64,000 nt of DNA from Protoeuglena noctilucae (GCA_958009085.1 OY253682.1:915795-979794), one strand, 5' to 3'. Shown: positions 1 to 17,300, numbered from the stretch's first letter. Translations and numbers: made by a program. Notes: generated from the letters alone by a model not told the origin.

Positions 1-7
1 CGGGCAG

Positions 8-88
8 AGCGAGGTGAGGGGCGGTGTGTGTGGGGAGGAGCAGAGCGTTTGTGTGCACACAGCAAGGTGAGGGGCAGTGCTGGGGAGA
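8..88 (+). repeat. Two near-copies of a donor-site region
   Basis: A piece reading AGCGAGGTGAGGGGC at about 8-22 recurs as AGCAAGGTGAGGGGC at about 61-75, and both are followed by a similar G/T-rich stretch ending in GGGGA. Each carries a good GTGAGG donor. The first probably ends the preceding, off-window exon of the protease gene. This is a short, imperfect example of the exon-edge duplications seen elsewhere in the window. Confidence 0.45.
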
Positions 89-240
89 AAGCTAAGCGCA
101 CCTCATCTCCCTCCCTGCTCCATCTGCAAACGTGCCTCGCCCTCCGTGCTTCGCTCTGCCCCATCCGCAATCGCGCTTCACTCCTTCATGTTGTACACTA
201 TAGTACACTATTTAAATGTGCTATCATCCCTTACCCCCAG

Positions 241-731
241 GTGGTGCGCCTGACCGAGGCGGTGTCGCTGGTCCCCCCCTCCCAGCCCATCGTGGTTCTG
301 GCAAACAGGGGCACTGCCAGTGTCAGCGAGATCCTCGCGGGGGCGCTGAGGGACGACAGGGGAGCCGTCATCGGTGAGGGGGGATGCGAGACGGTATGAA
401 TGTTGATACTGATACTGCTGATACTGATACGGATACTGCTACCGGTACTGATACGGAAAACTGATACTGATACTGACACATCACTTCCAATTCATAACAC
501 TGTGAATCTGTATTACATGTGTCAATGCACGTGTTACACTTCCTTCCCAACCCCCCTCCCCCCCATCCCCCCGCAGTGGGCGAGACGACGTTTGGCAAGG
601 GCCGCACCCAGCGCATCGTGCGCCTGCAGGACGACTCTCTGCTGTTCCTGTCCAATGCCGTGTATCTGACACCGAAGGGCGATCCTGTGGACCGAGTGGG
701 GCTGCGGCCGGACGTGGTGTGCCAGCCGCAG
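241..731 (+). CDS. C-terminal processing peptidase (CtpA type), partial
   Basis: Two exons near the C-terminal end of an S41 serine protease are visible, at 241-373 and 577-731, joined by a GT-AG intron. The first encodes the motif PIVVLANRGTASVSEILAGA, which is the S41 catalytic region with the serine in GTASVSEI. The second encodes GETTFGKGRTQ followed by TPKGDPVDRVGLRPDVV, the strand and C-terminal signature of the family. In photosynthetic cells CtpA cleaves the D1 precursor in the thylakoid lumen; that role is inferred from the family. The catalytic lysine normally lies about 25 residues after the serine, here probably the K of FGKG. The 5' part lies before base 1, and the 3' end runs into the N gap after a donor at 732. 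Confidence 0.8.
400..480 (+). repeat. Imperfect (GATACT)n microsatellite in the protease intron
   Basis: A hexamer related to GATACT is repeated about a dozen times with single-base variants between the two protease exons. It is confined to the intron and has no coding role I can see. Confidence 0.85.
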
Positions 732-778
732 GTGAGGGGGTGGGAGGGGGTGAGAAGGGTGGGAAAGAGAGGGAGGGT

Positions 779-978
779 NNNNNNNNNNNNNNNNNNNNNN
801 NNNNNNNNNNNNNNNNNNNNNNNNNNNNNNNNNNNNNNNNNNNNNNNNNNNNNNNNNNNNNNNNNNNNNNNNNNNNNNNNNNNNNNNNNNNNNNNNNNNN
901 NNNNNNNNNNNNNNNNNNNNNNNNNNNNNNNNNNNNNNNNNNNNNNNNNNNNNNNNNNNNNNNNNNNNNNNNNNNNNN
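779..978. other. Assembly gap (200 N)
   Basis: Exactly 200 undetermined bases, a conventional scaffolding gap. Both the plus-strand protease gene on the left and the minus-strand ABA4-like gene on the right lose their 3' ends here, so the true gap length is unknown. Confidence 0.99.
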
Positions 979-1036
979 ATCACCCATACCCTGCAACCTG
1001 CCAACCCCCCATCCCCCACCCGCCCTCACCCGCCAC

Positions 1037-3067
1037 CCCCGCGTCGACCTTCCCCTCGGCCCTCTTGAGCTGCTGCTCCCACCGGTCGCACGCCGCCGCC
1101 GCCTGCCCCGCCTCCTTCTCCGCCACCGCCTCCCCCACGCGACCCCTGGCCGCATCCTCCGTCAGCTCCTCCAGAGAGCGGGCCAGGTCACGGGCCTCGC
1201 GGGAGACGCGGAGGGCCTCGTCGCGAGCAGACTGGGGGGAAAGGAGAGGGGGAGGGGGGTGGTGTGATGGTGGATGAGGGGTGATGCGATGGTGGATGTG
1301 TGTGGGACGGGACTGGCGACGCATGAGGGGTGAGGGGATTGGTCTTGTTTGATACACACAAAGTATCAGCGACAGACGCTATGCATGCATGGACGCCGCG
1401 GTTGCTGTCCCCTTGACCTCATCATTGATGCCATCCACGCATGCGCTACATAGTCATCCCTAGTCGCCACCGTCGTCACCTGCGCCATGGGTCCCTCGGC
1501 CTTGGACAGCGCCGCCCGCAGCGCATTCGCCGCCTCGCGCACCGCGTCAGCCGCCGGGGCATCCCCCGCAGCGTCCGCCTCCCTCGCCGCCTCATCCGCC
1601 AAAGCACCGCCGCCCGCCACGCGATTGACGTCCACGCGAAGACCCGTGCAGCGCTGCACGAGGCTCTGGGCGATGCGCTCGGCCATCACGACGCGCTGCG
1701 ACGCCGAGCGGAGCGTCTCGACGGCGGCGGCAGCCGAGGGGGTGGCGGGGGTCACGGACGGGCCCGGGATGGGGGAGGAGGGGCGCGGGGTGGAGGTGGG
1801 GGGGCCGGGGGGAGAGCCCGTCAGGACCGCGGAGGCGCTCGGGGGCGGGCGCACGCCGGGCTTGGTGCGGAGGAGCGAGGCCGCGGCGGAGGTGAGGATG
1901 TGCGACTGCGGGGAGGCGGGGAGGTGGGCGGTGGGCGGTGGGGATGATGCATGGATGAGGCAGCTGGACGGGGAGGGTTGCGGGGGTGTGCGTGGGGTTG
2001 ACAGGGACCCTTCGAGAGCGAGAAAGATGGGGCAGAGGCTGGCGCAGTGAGGCAGGCAGAGGGTCAAAGCACGCGTCTGATGATGCCACAGCCCCACGCA
2101 TCTCTCACAACATCACTCCGTGCCTCTCACCAGGATGCCGATGGGCCCGCACATGAAGCAGAGGAGCGCGGTGTGTGCGAAGGGCACTGCGCGCGCGGCC
2201 GCGTCCCAGAAGAGCTGCCGCGCAAGCACGACGTCGAGCAAAAGCAAGTGTGTCCATACGGTGGCGGTGAAGTGCGAGCGGATGAACTGGGCGGCGAGCT
2301 GGGGGACGCGCACGTACGAGGAGATGACGTCCTGCCACGTCGCGGTGGCGGCGGGGACGCCCGCGCGGAAAACGTCCGCCACGCTGCAGGCACAGACACA
2401 TGGGGGCGCTGTGAGCGCGCGCGAGGGCCCCGGCGCAGCACGAGGGCAGAGGCGGGTCGTTCAGAGAGCATAGATCGCGAAACTGGGGTAGATCGGGCAG
2501 CGGGGCGGCCGGGCGGGCCGGCAGGGCGACCACGCACGGCCACGCCAGCGTACCTAGCCCAGTCGATGCTCCCCGCGAAGACCATGCCCACGTACACGAG
2601 CCCGAGAGCCGCGAAGAAGAGCCTGAGGCGATTGACGGGACGGCGGGGCCGATGAGGGCGGGCCGGGAGCGCGATGGGGCTCGAATGCGCGCACGGAACC
2701 CAAACACTACGCGAGCTGCGCCAGCGGCCCGAAAGGGCGCAGCGTGGGCGCACCTGCTCGAAAGCAACTTCTTGGTGACGTCGCTCCTCGGTGCCACCAC
2801 CATGAGCGCGTACATGGGCATCACGCTCAGCATGGCACCCGTGAAGACCGGGGCGGCAATGGGCGCGGCCCTCGCGGCCGTGTCCCGCCTGTCCTCGGTA
2901 TCCCGCGGCTGCCCGGGCTTCCTGACCTCCAGGACGCCGAATCGCCGGCGGGCGGGCAGGCTCGGCGGCAGGGGGCCCGGCCTTTTCGGGAGGCTCCGGC
3001 CCTGGGCAAGGGCACCCGCTAAGGCGCGGGGACGGCCCAAGGGGACGGCAGACGCAGCGAACGCCAT
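1037..3067 (-). CDS. ABA4-like (DUF4281) membrane protein with coiled-coil tail, 3' partial
   Basis: The ATG is at 3067, followed by a basic, Arg/Pro-rich leader that resembles a plastid transit peptide. Exons run about 3067-2754, 2632-2560, 2387-2136, 1909-1474 and 1231-1037, and the junctions keep frame. The first three encode hydrophobic segments with ABA4-family signatures: MYALMVVAPRSDVTKKLL, then PQLAAQFIRSHFTATVWTHL, LLDVVLARQLFWD and FMCGPIGIL. The next exon continues in phase with SHILTSAAASLL, as ABA4 proteins do near their end. ABA4 is needed for neoxanthin synthesis in plants; that is family knowledge. Here the protein continues for at least 200 residues of Pro-rich, then Ala/Glu/Arg-rich helical sequence predicted to form a coiled coil, which ordinary ABA4 lacks. 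The gene is cut by the N gap. Confidence 0.75.
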
Positions 3068-3571
3068 CGATCAGCTATTCGCGCCTCTCCCTCGCCGTCC
3101 CGGCCTCTTCTCCTCCGATGCTTCGCTGGGGCCGATCCGAAAAGATCCTGCCCTTTTCCTCAAGGATCCGATCGCTGAAAGGCCAGACCGCTTTCCTGGC
3201 TTGCAGGATATTGTTTTTTACAGCTTCCCGGCACCCGATTGCTGGAAGAATCGGCGGCCACTCGCAGCAGACTGGCAGCAAGGGCGGAATGCACGCAGCG
3301 AATATGATACGGAACGGAAGGCGGTGATAAGCTACGACGGGGTGACAGTGATATCCAGTTCCGGGACCGGGTGCTAACGGTGCTAGTGCAGCGGGAGGTC
3401 AGTAAACAACGGGGCAGGCGCGGATGGGCGAACAGGGAGGCACAGAGGGCGGGCGGGCGGCAAACTGCGCGCCCGTGATGCAAGAATCTCTGGACGGGGC
3501 CGCATCACAGCGACCCTATGCCTGCGCTCACATCACACGGCGCAGGCGCTCCACACGCCCCTCGTCGCAGA
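3068..3571. other. Intergenic, 5' of the ABA4-like gene
   Basis: About 500 bases separate the ABA4-like start from the stop of the upstream kinase, both on the minus strand. It should hold the ABA4-like promoter and the kinase 3' UTR. I see no RNA gene or convincing ORF. Confidence 0.5.
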
Positions 3572-6540
3572 TCAGGGCTCCTCCATGGACGCATCCGAGC
3601 TCTTCTTGCGCCGTAGCATGCGCTTGAGGCTCTCCATCGTGGACGGCTTCTGCGGGGAGACGCGCACGGTGTCACGGCTGACCTGCGCATGGATCGCACG
3701 CCCGCACACCGCCCGCCATCCGTGCTACCGCCCCTCACCTCCCTCCTCCCCTCCCCCACCGACCCCTCCGGCGCCTTGCTGCCCTTCTTCAGCCGCGACG
3801 ACACCCCCCGCGACACGGCGGGGCTGTGGGAGTCGGACGACACGTTGCCACCCGCCGCCGACCAGTGCGACGTGGCCGACAGGGGCGTCTCGCCCGCGCC
3901 GCTCCCCACCAGGCGCGCGCCCGCGGAACCTCCCGGGCTCCCGCGGTCCACCCCGCCGCTCCCCGGCAGCACCGTAAGGCTGCCCCCGTGCGGGCGCTTC
4001 ACGGTGGGGGCCAGGCCCCCCTGGTCCCACGGCAGCACGTGCGTCGAGGAGTCGAGGCCCGACGGCAGCGCCGCGCTCTGCCCGGGCGCCCCGAGCGTCG
4101 CGGAGAGGCCCCCGGCACCCCCCAGCGCAGCGCTGGGTGGGATGCCGCGCAATGCGGGCGGAGGACCGAGGGGTGGCGCGGCCCCGTGTGGCAGCGAGTG
4201 GGACGACCGCTCCACCGTCGCGCCCAGCGCGGACGAGGGGATGAAGTGGCCGGCGCCGAAGCGCCCCGCGCCCCCGTTCCCCGCTCCGGCTGCCGCGCCC
4301 CCCGCCGCTGCCGCCGCTGCTTGCGCGGCCTGGTTGGCGGCGAATGCCTGCTGCGCGCGGCTGAGCACGTCCGTGGACGGCCCGACGCTGTCGTTGGACG
4401 CCCCGGAGTTGGCGCGCGAGGCAGGATTGAGCCGCGAGTGCATGGGCTGCCCCCGCACGCGCCATGCAGGTGCGCCTGAGGGCGGCTCTTCCCCCGAAGG
4501 CACCGCCAGGGACCCCGCGGGCCGCTTGGCCGGGGCTGGGCCCTCCCCCGGCAGCCTGGCGTCGTCGGCTCGCATCTCCTGGGCGCTGGGTGACCCCTCG
4601 GAGTAGCTGAGGAGCGCCGAGGCGGCCAGGCGGAAGGCGTCGGGGTGCAGGGCCTCCCACTTGTCATTCGGCATGTGCTCTATGACCTGGAAGGGTGGGG
4701 AAGGGATCGGGCGGGTGAGGAAGATGAGGTGAGAGCATCTGCGACCACGCTCGCTTGCAGAGGGTGCCGTTTGCATGTAGATGGTGCGGCTCTACCCAAA
4801 CATACACAGTAACACACACAGTGAAACCCTCGACAGCGATCATCACGCCTCCTGTCTCTCAGCCCCCTCTCCCATCGCTTCTCACCCACGGGTGGCTGTA
4901 GAGGTCGTAGGCCGTGGCCCGCACCGACGCATCGAACGTCAGGCACTGCTCCAGGAAGTCACGGGCGCCGGGGCTGCGGGGGAGATTATTAGCATTGATG
5001 AAAGCAAACAAGCGACGTGCACCCGCACACTGTAACCCCCAACATCCCCACCTGAGCTTCTCGTCATACCGCGGCTTCCCCGCGATGATGCTCTTGACGA
5101 CGGCCTTGTCGTCCGGCCCGTTGAAGGGCGCGCGGTGCAGCAGGCACTCAAACGCGATGACCCCCAGCGCCCACACGTCCACGCTGGGGCCGTAGACGTT
5201 GCGCTGGGGCCTCGGGACCTGCTCGCGCATGGGCCCCGTGCGCTCCCGCGTGTCGTTCAGGAGCACCTCTGGCGCCATGAAGTGAAGCGTGCCCAGCCGC
5301 GTGAGGGGGCGGTGGTGCGCCAGGCACACCGAGAAACCGAAGTCCGTCAGGAGCACGTGGGAGCCCTGGGGGTGGAAGAAGCGGAATGAAAGCGGTGAGG
5401 TGTGCACTGGTGGTTAAACACGAGAACCCACCGTGATCGCTCTCGGTGCTACTCCATGCATCACAGGTAGGTGTAGCAGTGGTGCGATCGGGAAGCCATC
5501 GGCGGTGCGTCTGTGACATACCTGGAGGAGCACGTTCTCCGGCTTCAAGTCCCTGTGGATGACGCTGCTCTGGTGCATGGACGCGATGGCGGACAGGAGC
5601 GGTCCCACGATGTGCTTCACGACTGGGCCCTCGTCCTGGCGAATCTCAGGCAGGCGACGGTACAGATCGCCGTCCTCCGCGAGACTGCGGGGGCGGAGGC
5701 GGTCGGGGTGACAAAAGGCGAGGGCCCATGGCTGTCGTGCAACAGCGTGCGTGTCAATGGCACCTGTCGCGTTGCGTGTAACGCGACCCCGCAGCGCGGG
5801 ATCGGGGCGCGTGACAGGCGCTCACCCCGACACGATGCACAGGTAGGGAGCGTCCTCGAAAGCGGCGTACATTCCCAGAATGTGAGGGTGGGCCAGGCGC
5901 CCGTGGATCGAAACCTCCATGTTGACCCCCCGCAGCGTCGCGGCCGATAAGCTCGGCTTGTGATACACCTGCGGAGGAGGAAAGAGGGGGGAATCGAGTC
6001 GCGGGATGAACGGGGCCCGGCGGGATCGGCCGGGCGCGGGCGAGGGGGAGGGCGGAACGGTCCAAAGATGGGGCGCCACCGCGATGCGCAGACGGGGCGA
6101 GCGCGGCTGGGTCGGGAAGAGGGGGTCGAAAGGTGTGCGAGAGGCCCGCGACGACGCACCTTCAGCGCGACCTTGATGTTCGTGAGGATGTCGACCGCCA
6201 TGTAGACCTGGGATGCAAAGCCCCGGCCAATTTTCTGCAGGCGCAGGAACCGGCTCATCTCCCAGCCGCCCTGGGCCGCCATACGGTCCGGACAGCATGG
6301 CGAAACGAAGGGGAGCTCGACCGGATCCCCGGGACGCTCAGTGAGGACGCCTGCGGAGGAGGGTCCGGCCCCAGCGTCGGACATGCCCGCATCGGAAAGA
6401 CGGCAGCGGCGCGCGATAGACACTACATTTGAGAGACGGGAGGGCGGGCCGTTTCGAGTCCAAGCGCCCTGGCCGAGGAGCTCACCCGACTTGGCTGGGC
6501 TGAGTCCGACGGGCAGCAGGCCGAGCTCTGATGCAGCCAT
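3572..6540 (-). CDS. Ser/Thr protein kinase (Aurora/PLK-like), long disordered C terminus
   Basis: The ATG is at 6540, with a short first exon joined in frame across an intron to a second exon holding LQKIGRGFASQVYMAVD, a glycine-rich loop. Later exons give LAHPHILGMYAAFED, the catalytic loop HQSSVIHRDLKPENVLLQ, DFGFS for the magnesium site, and GTLHFMAPEVLL for the activation segment. The kinase core ends with FDASVRATAYDLYSHPWV. A long exon at about 4687-3737 adds about 300 residues rich in Gly, Ala, Ser and Pro, and a last exon ends in a basic tail with KRMLRRKKSSDAS. The MEVSIHGRLAHPHI pattern resembles Aurora-related kinases of green algae, but subfamily placement is uncertain. It is transcribed divergently from the DEAH helicase. 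Confidence 0.75.
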
Positions 6541-6928
6541 GGCGCCCGCGTGCCTCTCCCTCCCGATAGGACGTCGTGAAATCAGGCAAGCATCCGACCC
6601 CGCCTCGCTGGGGGGCCGAAACCTTCCCCCCTCGCGTCGAGCTTGCCGCGCACACGGCGAATCCCGCGCTCAGATTGCAGCTCACGCTCCAGACTTCTCG
6701 ACGACAAGCGTCGTCGGCCGAGGAACCCGCGCGTGGCGTCGCACTGGGGGACCGCCAGCTGGGTTTCCCCCGCTTCCTCGCTTCGCCTGGATAACGCGCC
6801 CGGGTGCCGCAAACCGGTCTCAGTCATCTCATTCAACGTACAGGCGATCATCCCTGTCAGCCAGGCCACCCCCGCGCATCCCGGGGTGCCGGGCGGCTGC
6901 CTGCACTGTGCGGGCGTGCTGAGCGCGT
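6541..6928. promoter_or_regulatory. Divergent promoter region, kinase / DEAH helicase
   Basis: 388 bases between two divergent start codons. It must contain the promoters and 5' UTRs of both genes. No TATA-like box stands out. Confidence 0.5.
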
Positions 6929-11110
<4,182 letters not shown>

Positions 11111-11392
11111 AGGGTTCGAATCTCTAATCCCTGCCTGATGGGATCCATGGCTAGTGTAGTATACTACCCTTGGTAGTGCCCCCTTCCCTTGCGATGTTTG
11201 CGATGGCGAGAGTCGAGAGTCCAGACGTGTAACCGGAGTTATACCGTAACTCTATGGCATTTCAAAAGCATCGACGGCGAATGAAAGCCAGCCACTCATG
11301 GTCAAGACGGCAAGCAGCTCCTACTCCAAACTCGCACATCGAGACACAAGCGCACACCACGCACCCTCCCCCCATGCTACGCTGCCCCGCAG
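11111..11392. other. Convergent intergenic region, DHX33 / NEK1-like
   Basis: 282 bases hold the two 3' UTRs. A TGTAA occurs at about 11227, which could serve as an algal polyadenylation signal on the plus strand. A GGTTCGAATC resembling a tRNA T loop at 11114 has no pairing T stem, so I do not call a tRNA. Confidence 0.4.
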
Positions 11393-14300
11393 TCACGCGA
11401 TGGCGTGCTGATTGAGCAGCTCCTCGCACTGTATGAGCTGGTAGATGTGTTTTAGGTAATACATGTTGTCGGTCCCCAGTATGCCCTGTAAATCGGCCAC
11501 CGTGTGCTCGTCGGCTGACCCGGACTCGGAAGCACGGGACGCCTGGTCCTCCAGGCGACTGCGACAAGATGAGGGGATTGAGTATTATTAGATATGGTAT
11601 CATTAGAGGTTGCAGCTGTGACGACTGTGACTCGGAAGCGCGGGAAGCCTGGTTCTCCAGGCGACTGCGGATGGGGGGGGGATGAATGACTGGTGCAAGA
11701 GCCTATTGCTCAAACAAACAAACACGACGCGGGGTTGTCCCCACCCTTCCAACCCCCCCACCCCTCGTCTCGCCAACACAGCCATTCATTGTCGAACGCA
11801 TCTCCTCCCCCATCCGCACCCCATCCCCCCCTCACCGGTACTGCTTTATAGAACCGGTCCTCCCCCATCCCCTCTTACCAGTATGGCCATAGCTAACATT
11901 GTCGTCTCATCTAACATCGTCATCTCCCCCATCTCCTCTCTCATCTCACCGGTATGCTTTGTAGAACCGGTCCTCTCCCAGCGTCTCCTCCAGGAACACC
12001 CGCAGCGCCTCGACCTTGGCAGCCAGCGACTCCCCCTCCTCGGCCGCGCGGGCGATGCGGGCGGCGTCGGGGGTGGCCGCGCCGGAGAGGGGGGATGCCT
12101 CGCCTGAGACGTCTGCGGTGTGGTGGGGGGGGAGCGTGGGGGGGGTCATGCCATGTATGGATGCGGTGATCGTGGGGTGACGTCTGCAGGGATGGGGGGG
12201 CGTGGGGGGGTCATGCCATGCGTGCGATGGTCACCGGGGTCATGCATACCACAGGTACTACCTTATCTACCTCGTCCCACCCCCCACCCCCAATCCCATC
12301 TCGCCCTCCCCCTCCTCATCATCCCACCCCATCCACCCCACATCCACTCATACCCCCCCATCTCCCTCACCCCTCACCCTCTACTCATCCCCACCCCACA
12401 TCCACTCACACTCCCCACACACACAATCTCACCCTCCCCCTCCTCCTCGTCCACTCATCCCCACTCATACCCCCCCCATCTCATCTCATCTACTCATCCC
12501 CACACATCCACTCACACCCCACACATCCATCTCCCCTCACCCTCCCCCTCCTCCTCGTCCAGCCCCAGCGACGGCCTGGCCTCGGGATCCGCGTACACCT
12601 CCTGCATGTAGTTGATCATGGCGGCGAACTCGTACGCCTCACGCTCCTCGCGCTCCTCCTGCGCTTGTGTGACAGTGAGATAAGAGATGAGAGAGATGGG
12701 AGTATTGCATGTATAATAAGAGAGGTAGCGGCAGGTGGCCTGGTGTGACCAGGCCCGCATGCATGCACGGGAGAGGGAGAGGCGCATGCAAGCTCGCAAA
12801 CAGCGCCGCCACTAGCATCATCCTACACCTTACACACTATCACCGGCAACCAACCGCAGTCACTCCCCACGCACAGCGCCGCCTCACCCCCTTGCCCCCC
12901 ACACCCCCCGCGTCCGCCCCGGCGTCCACCACCCCCGCCCCCCCCCGCAACGCCACCAGCACCGGCGCCCCGTCCCCCCTCGCCGCGATGCCCCCCGCCA
13001 CGTCAATCGTCACTTTCGCCTCCCCCCCACCCCCACCCCCGCCCCCGCCCCCACCCCCCACGTCCCCCATCACTTTGCGGCGGTTGCGCTCGGCCTCCTC
13101 CCGCATCCGCGCCCCCGCCTCTCTCTGGAAATCCCGCAACTCCCTCTCCCGCTGCAATCGCTCCGCTTCCAATCGATATCGCCTGCGCTCCATCGGGGCC
13201 AACGAGGGCCACTCCGAGGGGTCCCGCCGATCCCGACGCAGCAACTCTGACACCTGAGGGGGGTGTGTAAGAAAGGGATGGGGGGTTTGACAGTAGCGTT
13301 AAATCAATGGTGAGTAAGCTTAGACTGTGTAAAACACACGACGCAGGTGGCGACTGCAGTAGTAACTCTGCCCCCACTCCTAACTCGCTTTGCAGATACA
13401 ACATCCTAAACCCACGCACCACACATTACATCCCCGGCCTCTCACCTCCGGTGGGCACGGCGGCGCGTGGCCCACCGCCACCACCCCCGCCCCGGCAGGC
13501 GAGCGCGCGCGGCTGCCGTGCCCCGCGCTGCCGTTGGCCGCCCTGTAATGCGGGGGAGCATCTGCACTGTCTGGCTGCATTGCGCGGGTGCGGCTGGAGG
13601 TGGGGCGAGCGGCAGAGTGGGGTGGCGGCGAGGGGGAGGGGGAGAGGGAGGGGCGGGAGGGGAGGGGCGAGGGGGACGGGGATCGGGATTTGGCGTTTCC
13701 CGCCCCCGTCAGAATGCGTTTCACGCGGTCCTCGTCCGCCTGTGCGCGGGCGCGGTTGCGGGCCGCGGCCTCCTGCTGCTCCCTGCGTGGGTGGTGGGGG
13801 GGGTGGTATGGGTTATGTGAGGGTGATTGCTTTGTAAGTGTGGGGAGATGAGAGGGGGAGTGCTGAGGGGTTACATGACGATGGTTGCTTTGCGGATCTG
13901 GTCGGAATGGGACCGCACCATTCGTGTCACCCGTCATCCCCTCACCTCCACATCTGCTTGCGCATCTCGTTGGAGATCGCCGCCTCCGACTGCGCCACGC
14001 TCCCCCGCGACCCCTCCCCCCGCAGCGCCCCGCTGCCCTGCTCCCCGGGACTGGACCGCCCCCGCGCCCGCCCCCGCTCCTCGCCCCACCCCGCACCCCT
14101 CCCCCGATCGTCATACCCTGGCTGGCTCGCGCCCCCACCGTGCAGCTGCTCTAAATAACGCTGCCGGTTGCGCGCCGCCTCCTCTCTCGCGTCCATGTGA
14201 GCCCTGCGCGCGGCTGCTTCGTCCATCGGCCCCACCCACGAGGGGCGCTTGGATGGGCCGGAGGGGGCGGGGGCGGGCGAGCGCGGGCGGTGGCTGGGGG

Positions 14301-17300
14301 AGGGGGGGGCGGCGTCGCTGGGCATCGGGCTGCTGAGGGAAGGGGGGGGAGGGGGGGTGATGGGCTGGTGATAGGTGGATAGGGTGGTTGCTGGGTGCAG
14401 TAGGGGCGCGAGAGCGGCTGCAACAGTGCTGACCCCAATGACATGTAACCCCATCTACACCCTCACACCCCTGCTACCCCCATCCCACCAACCCCCACAC
14501 CCCATCTACTCCCCACCACACCCCCCACCCCCCCTCCCCACTCACCGTCCCCCCGGCACGGCCACCGCCACTCCCCCCCACATGTCATCCTCGGCCGCCC
14601 TCCTGTTCTTGGCAGCCGCCCTCCTCCTCTCCTCCCACTCCCGCTTCCTCTCTTCCTCAGCCTTGCGCTTCTCTTCAGCCACCCTCCGCCTCTCCTCCTC
14701 AACCGCTCGTCGTGCCTCGCGCTCCCTCATCCGATCACGCTCGGCCTTCTCTGCGGCTAGCCGCTCCCTCTCCGCGGCAAGGAGAGCGGCTTTCTCCATT
14801 TCCACGCGCTGCCTGGGGGGAGGGGGAGGTGAGGGGTGTGGGTTGGTGGGGTAGGGGCCGGGCGGTGGTGGTGGCGGAGGGGTGGAGAGGGGGCGGGTGG
14901 TCGGACAGACGGGGCACGAAGCACTGATATGCCTTTTGCTAAGATAGCAACGATTTTAAGCCACTGCCACCGACCGTCAGCACCACCCACCCACCCCACC
15001 GCCCCTCCCATCCCTCACCTGCGCATGTCCTCCAGTTGCCTCCTCTGCCCCTCCAGCTCCATCTGCTGCATCTCCAGCCTCGCCAGCTCCCCCTGCCGCT
15101 TGGCCCGCAGCGCGTTTACCTCCGCGGCCTTCTGCGCCTCGGCCGCCGCGCGCTGCCGGGCACTCTCGGCGCGCTCTCTGGGTGGGAGGGAGGGGAGTGA
15201 AGGGACATGGTAACGGACTCTGCTGTCATTCATTGCTACCTCGCCACCCTCTCCCTCTCCCTCAGCCTCCCCATGTCGTCATCTGCACAGCTACACCCCT
15301 CATCCCCCCTCACCTGCTGACCCTCTCCCTCTCCCTCAGCTCCGCCTCTGCCTTTGCCCTCTCTTCTTCCAGCTGCTGACGACGTGCCTCCAACTCACGC
15401 TCGCGGCGAGCCTTGAACTCCGTCAGCTTGCGCAGCTCCTCCTCCTTCTGAAGGGGGGAGACATGCGATGGATGCATTGGTTCGTTTGATATGGTGCGAT
15501 ACCCAACCGCGGATAATGTGGTCACATGTGACTGCACCACCCATCCCTTCACTCGTCACTTGCACCATCTCCCTCACAATTAATTAATACCCATCCCCCT
15601 CTACCCACCCCATTCACCTGCACGATCTCCGACGCACGTCTTGTGGGCGACCCGGGCACGCCTCCCGTGGGGGTGGGGGTGCGGGCGCGGGCGGGAGCGG
15701 GCGCCACCCCCGCGGCCTTGCCCGCCACGACCACGCCGTGCACGCGGGGGGGGGTGGGGGTGCGGGAGCGGAGAGCGGAGGCGCGGGGCGGGGGTGTGCC
15801 GCCGCGGGGGGGGGTGGGGTTGCGCGAGGGCGGCTGGGAGCGGCTGGCCGTGGAGGCGGTGGCGGAGGCGGAGGCGGAAGACGCGGCGCTGGCCCGGCTG
15901 CGGGGGTGGGGGTGGGGGTGGGGATTGGTGTGTTGTCGCACAAGCACGCATGATTGCCGCAAGGGTGTGCAGGTGCAGCGTAGTACTAAGAAAACAGCTG
16001 CTTTGCGTAGTACTTAATTCATACCCCTCCCCCCATGTATGCCCCCCCTTGCCTGGGCATGCGGTCGAGGTGTCCCCGGAGCGTGGGCACCAGCTGCCCC
16101 GGCGCGGGCGGCAGGTGGATGACGGTGTGGGAGAACTCCTTGTTCATGACCGTGGCGGAGAGGAACCGCTCAATGCGCTCTTTCAAAATAGGCTCCTGCA
16201 GCACCTGGTTGATGGAGGGGCGCTCCTTGGGGTTGGTGCGGATCATCTGCTTGATCAAGTCACGCAGGGACCTGGGGGGGGAGGGAGGGAGGTGGTGGGA
16301 GTGTGGGGGAGATCAGTAGACATACTTGGCGCATGCGATAGGCAGTATAACATACCGTACCCCGACTGTGTTGGCCGAGTTGCTGACCAGCAAAAGCGAG
16401 TACTAAGTGCCACTGCGTCATCGCTCTTCCTGCCCAGTGTACACCTGTGCTTCTACTAACACCATGGTCTCACTTGGAGTACTTGGCGGGCGGCTCCGGA
16501 AAGTTCCCCTTGACGATCTTGTGAATGAGGAGCTGCAGGGAGTTGGCGTCAAAGGCGTGCTTGAGCGTGGTCATCTCGTACAGCACGCAGCCCAGGGACC
16601 AGATGTCGCTGCGGTCGTTGTACTTCTGCGGGATGAGAGAGGCGGGGGGATTAGGTGAGAGGTCGCTAGCGTTGTGATAGGCTGAGGGATGGCAGGCGGA
16701 GCCAGGTGTGAGCGAGCAGTTGTACGGCGCTGGCGGGGGTAGCGCAGCGGGGGTCGTGGAGGGGCCACCGGCTGCGGGAACCCTCAGTCCAACTCCCACT
16801 TGCCTTGTTCTGGCAGATCTCTGGCGACAGGTAGTAGGGCGTGCCCACGGCCGTGGACGCCAGCGCGTTGGTGCCCTGCAGGATCTTGGCCACGCCGAAG
16901 TCGCCCAGCTTCAGAATGCCGCCGGAAGACACAAAGATGTTCTGCGAAGACCGGAGCGCAGCGTGGCGCGGGGGGCCGCGAAATGCATCCACGATCCCAG
17001 CGCACACTCTGCTAGCATAGACCGACCATTCGGGCCGTGTGCCGCGCGCGGATTCCGCCCTCGCTGTTCACCTGTGACTTAAGGTCTCGGTGGAGGATCT
17101 TGCGGTCGTGCACGTGCTTCACGGCCAGGCACACTTGCACGAACCAGTCGAGGATGGTCTCCTCCGGGAGCAGCTGGCCGTTGCGCTTCTTGAGCGCCGT
17201 GTACATGTCGCCGTTCTCGCAATAATCCATCACGATGCACAGCTGCGGGCCGGCGGGGAGGGCGTGAGCGAACAGGAGGCGCTTTGCATCCCGTGCACGC

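Noticed and set aside
400-480. GATACT repeat as a telomere-like or regulatory array
   Set aside because: It is a short imperfect microsatellite in an intron and differs from the TTAGGG telomere unit.
12240-12560. CRISPR-like regular repeats in a C-rich intron
   Set aside because: Units are irregular, low in complexity and without unique spacers of constant length. This is a eukaryotic intron.
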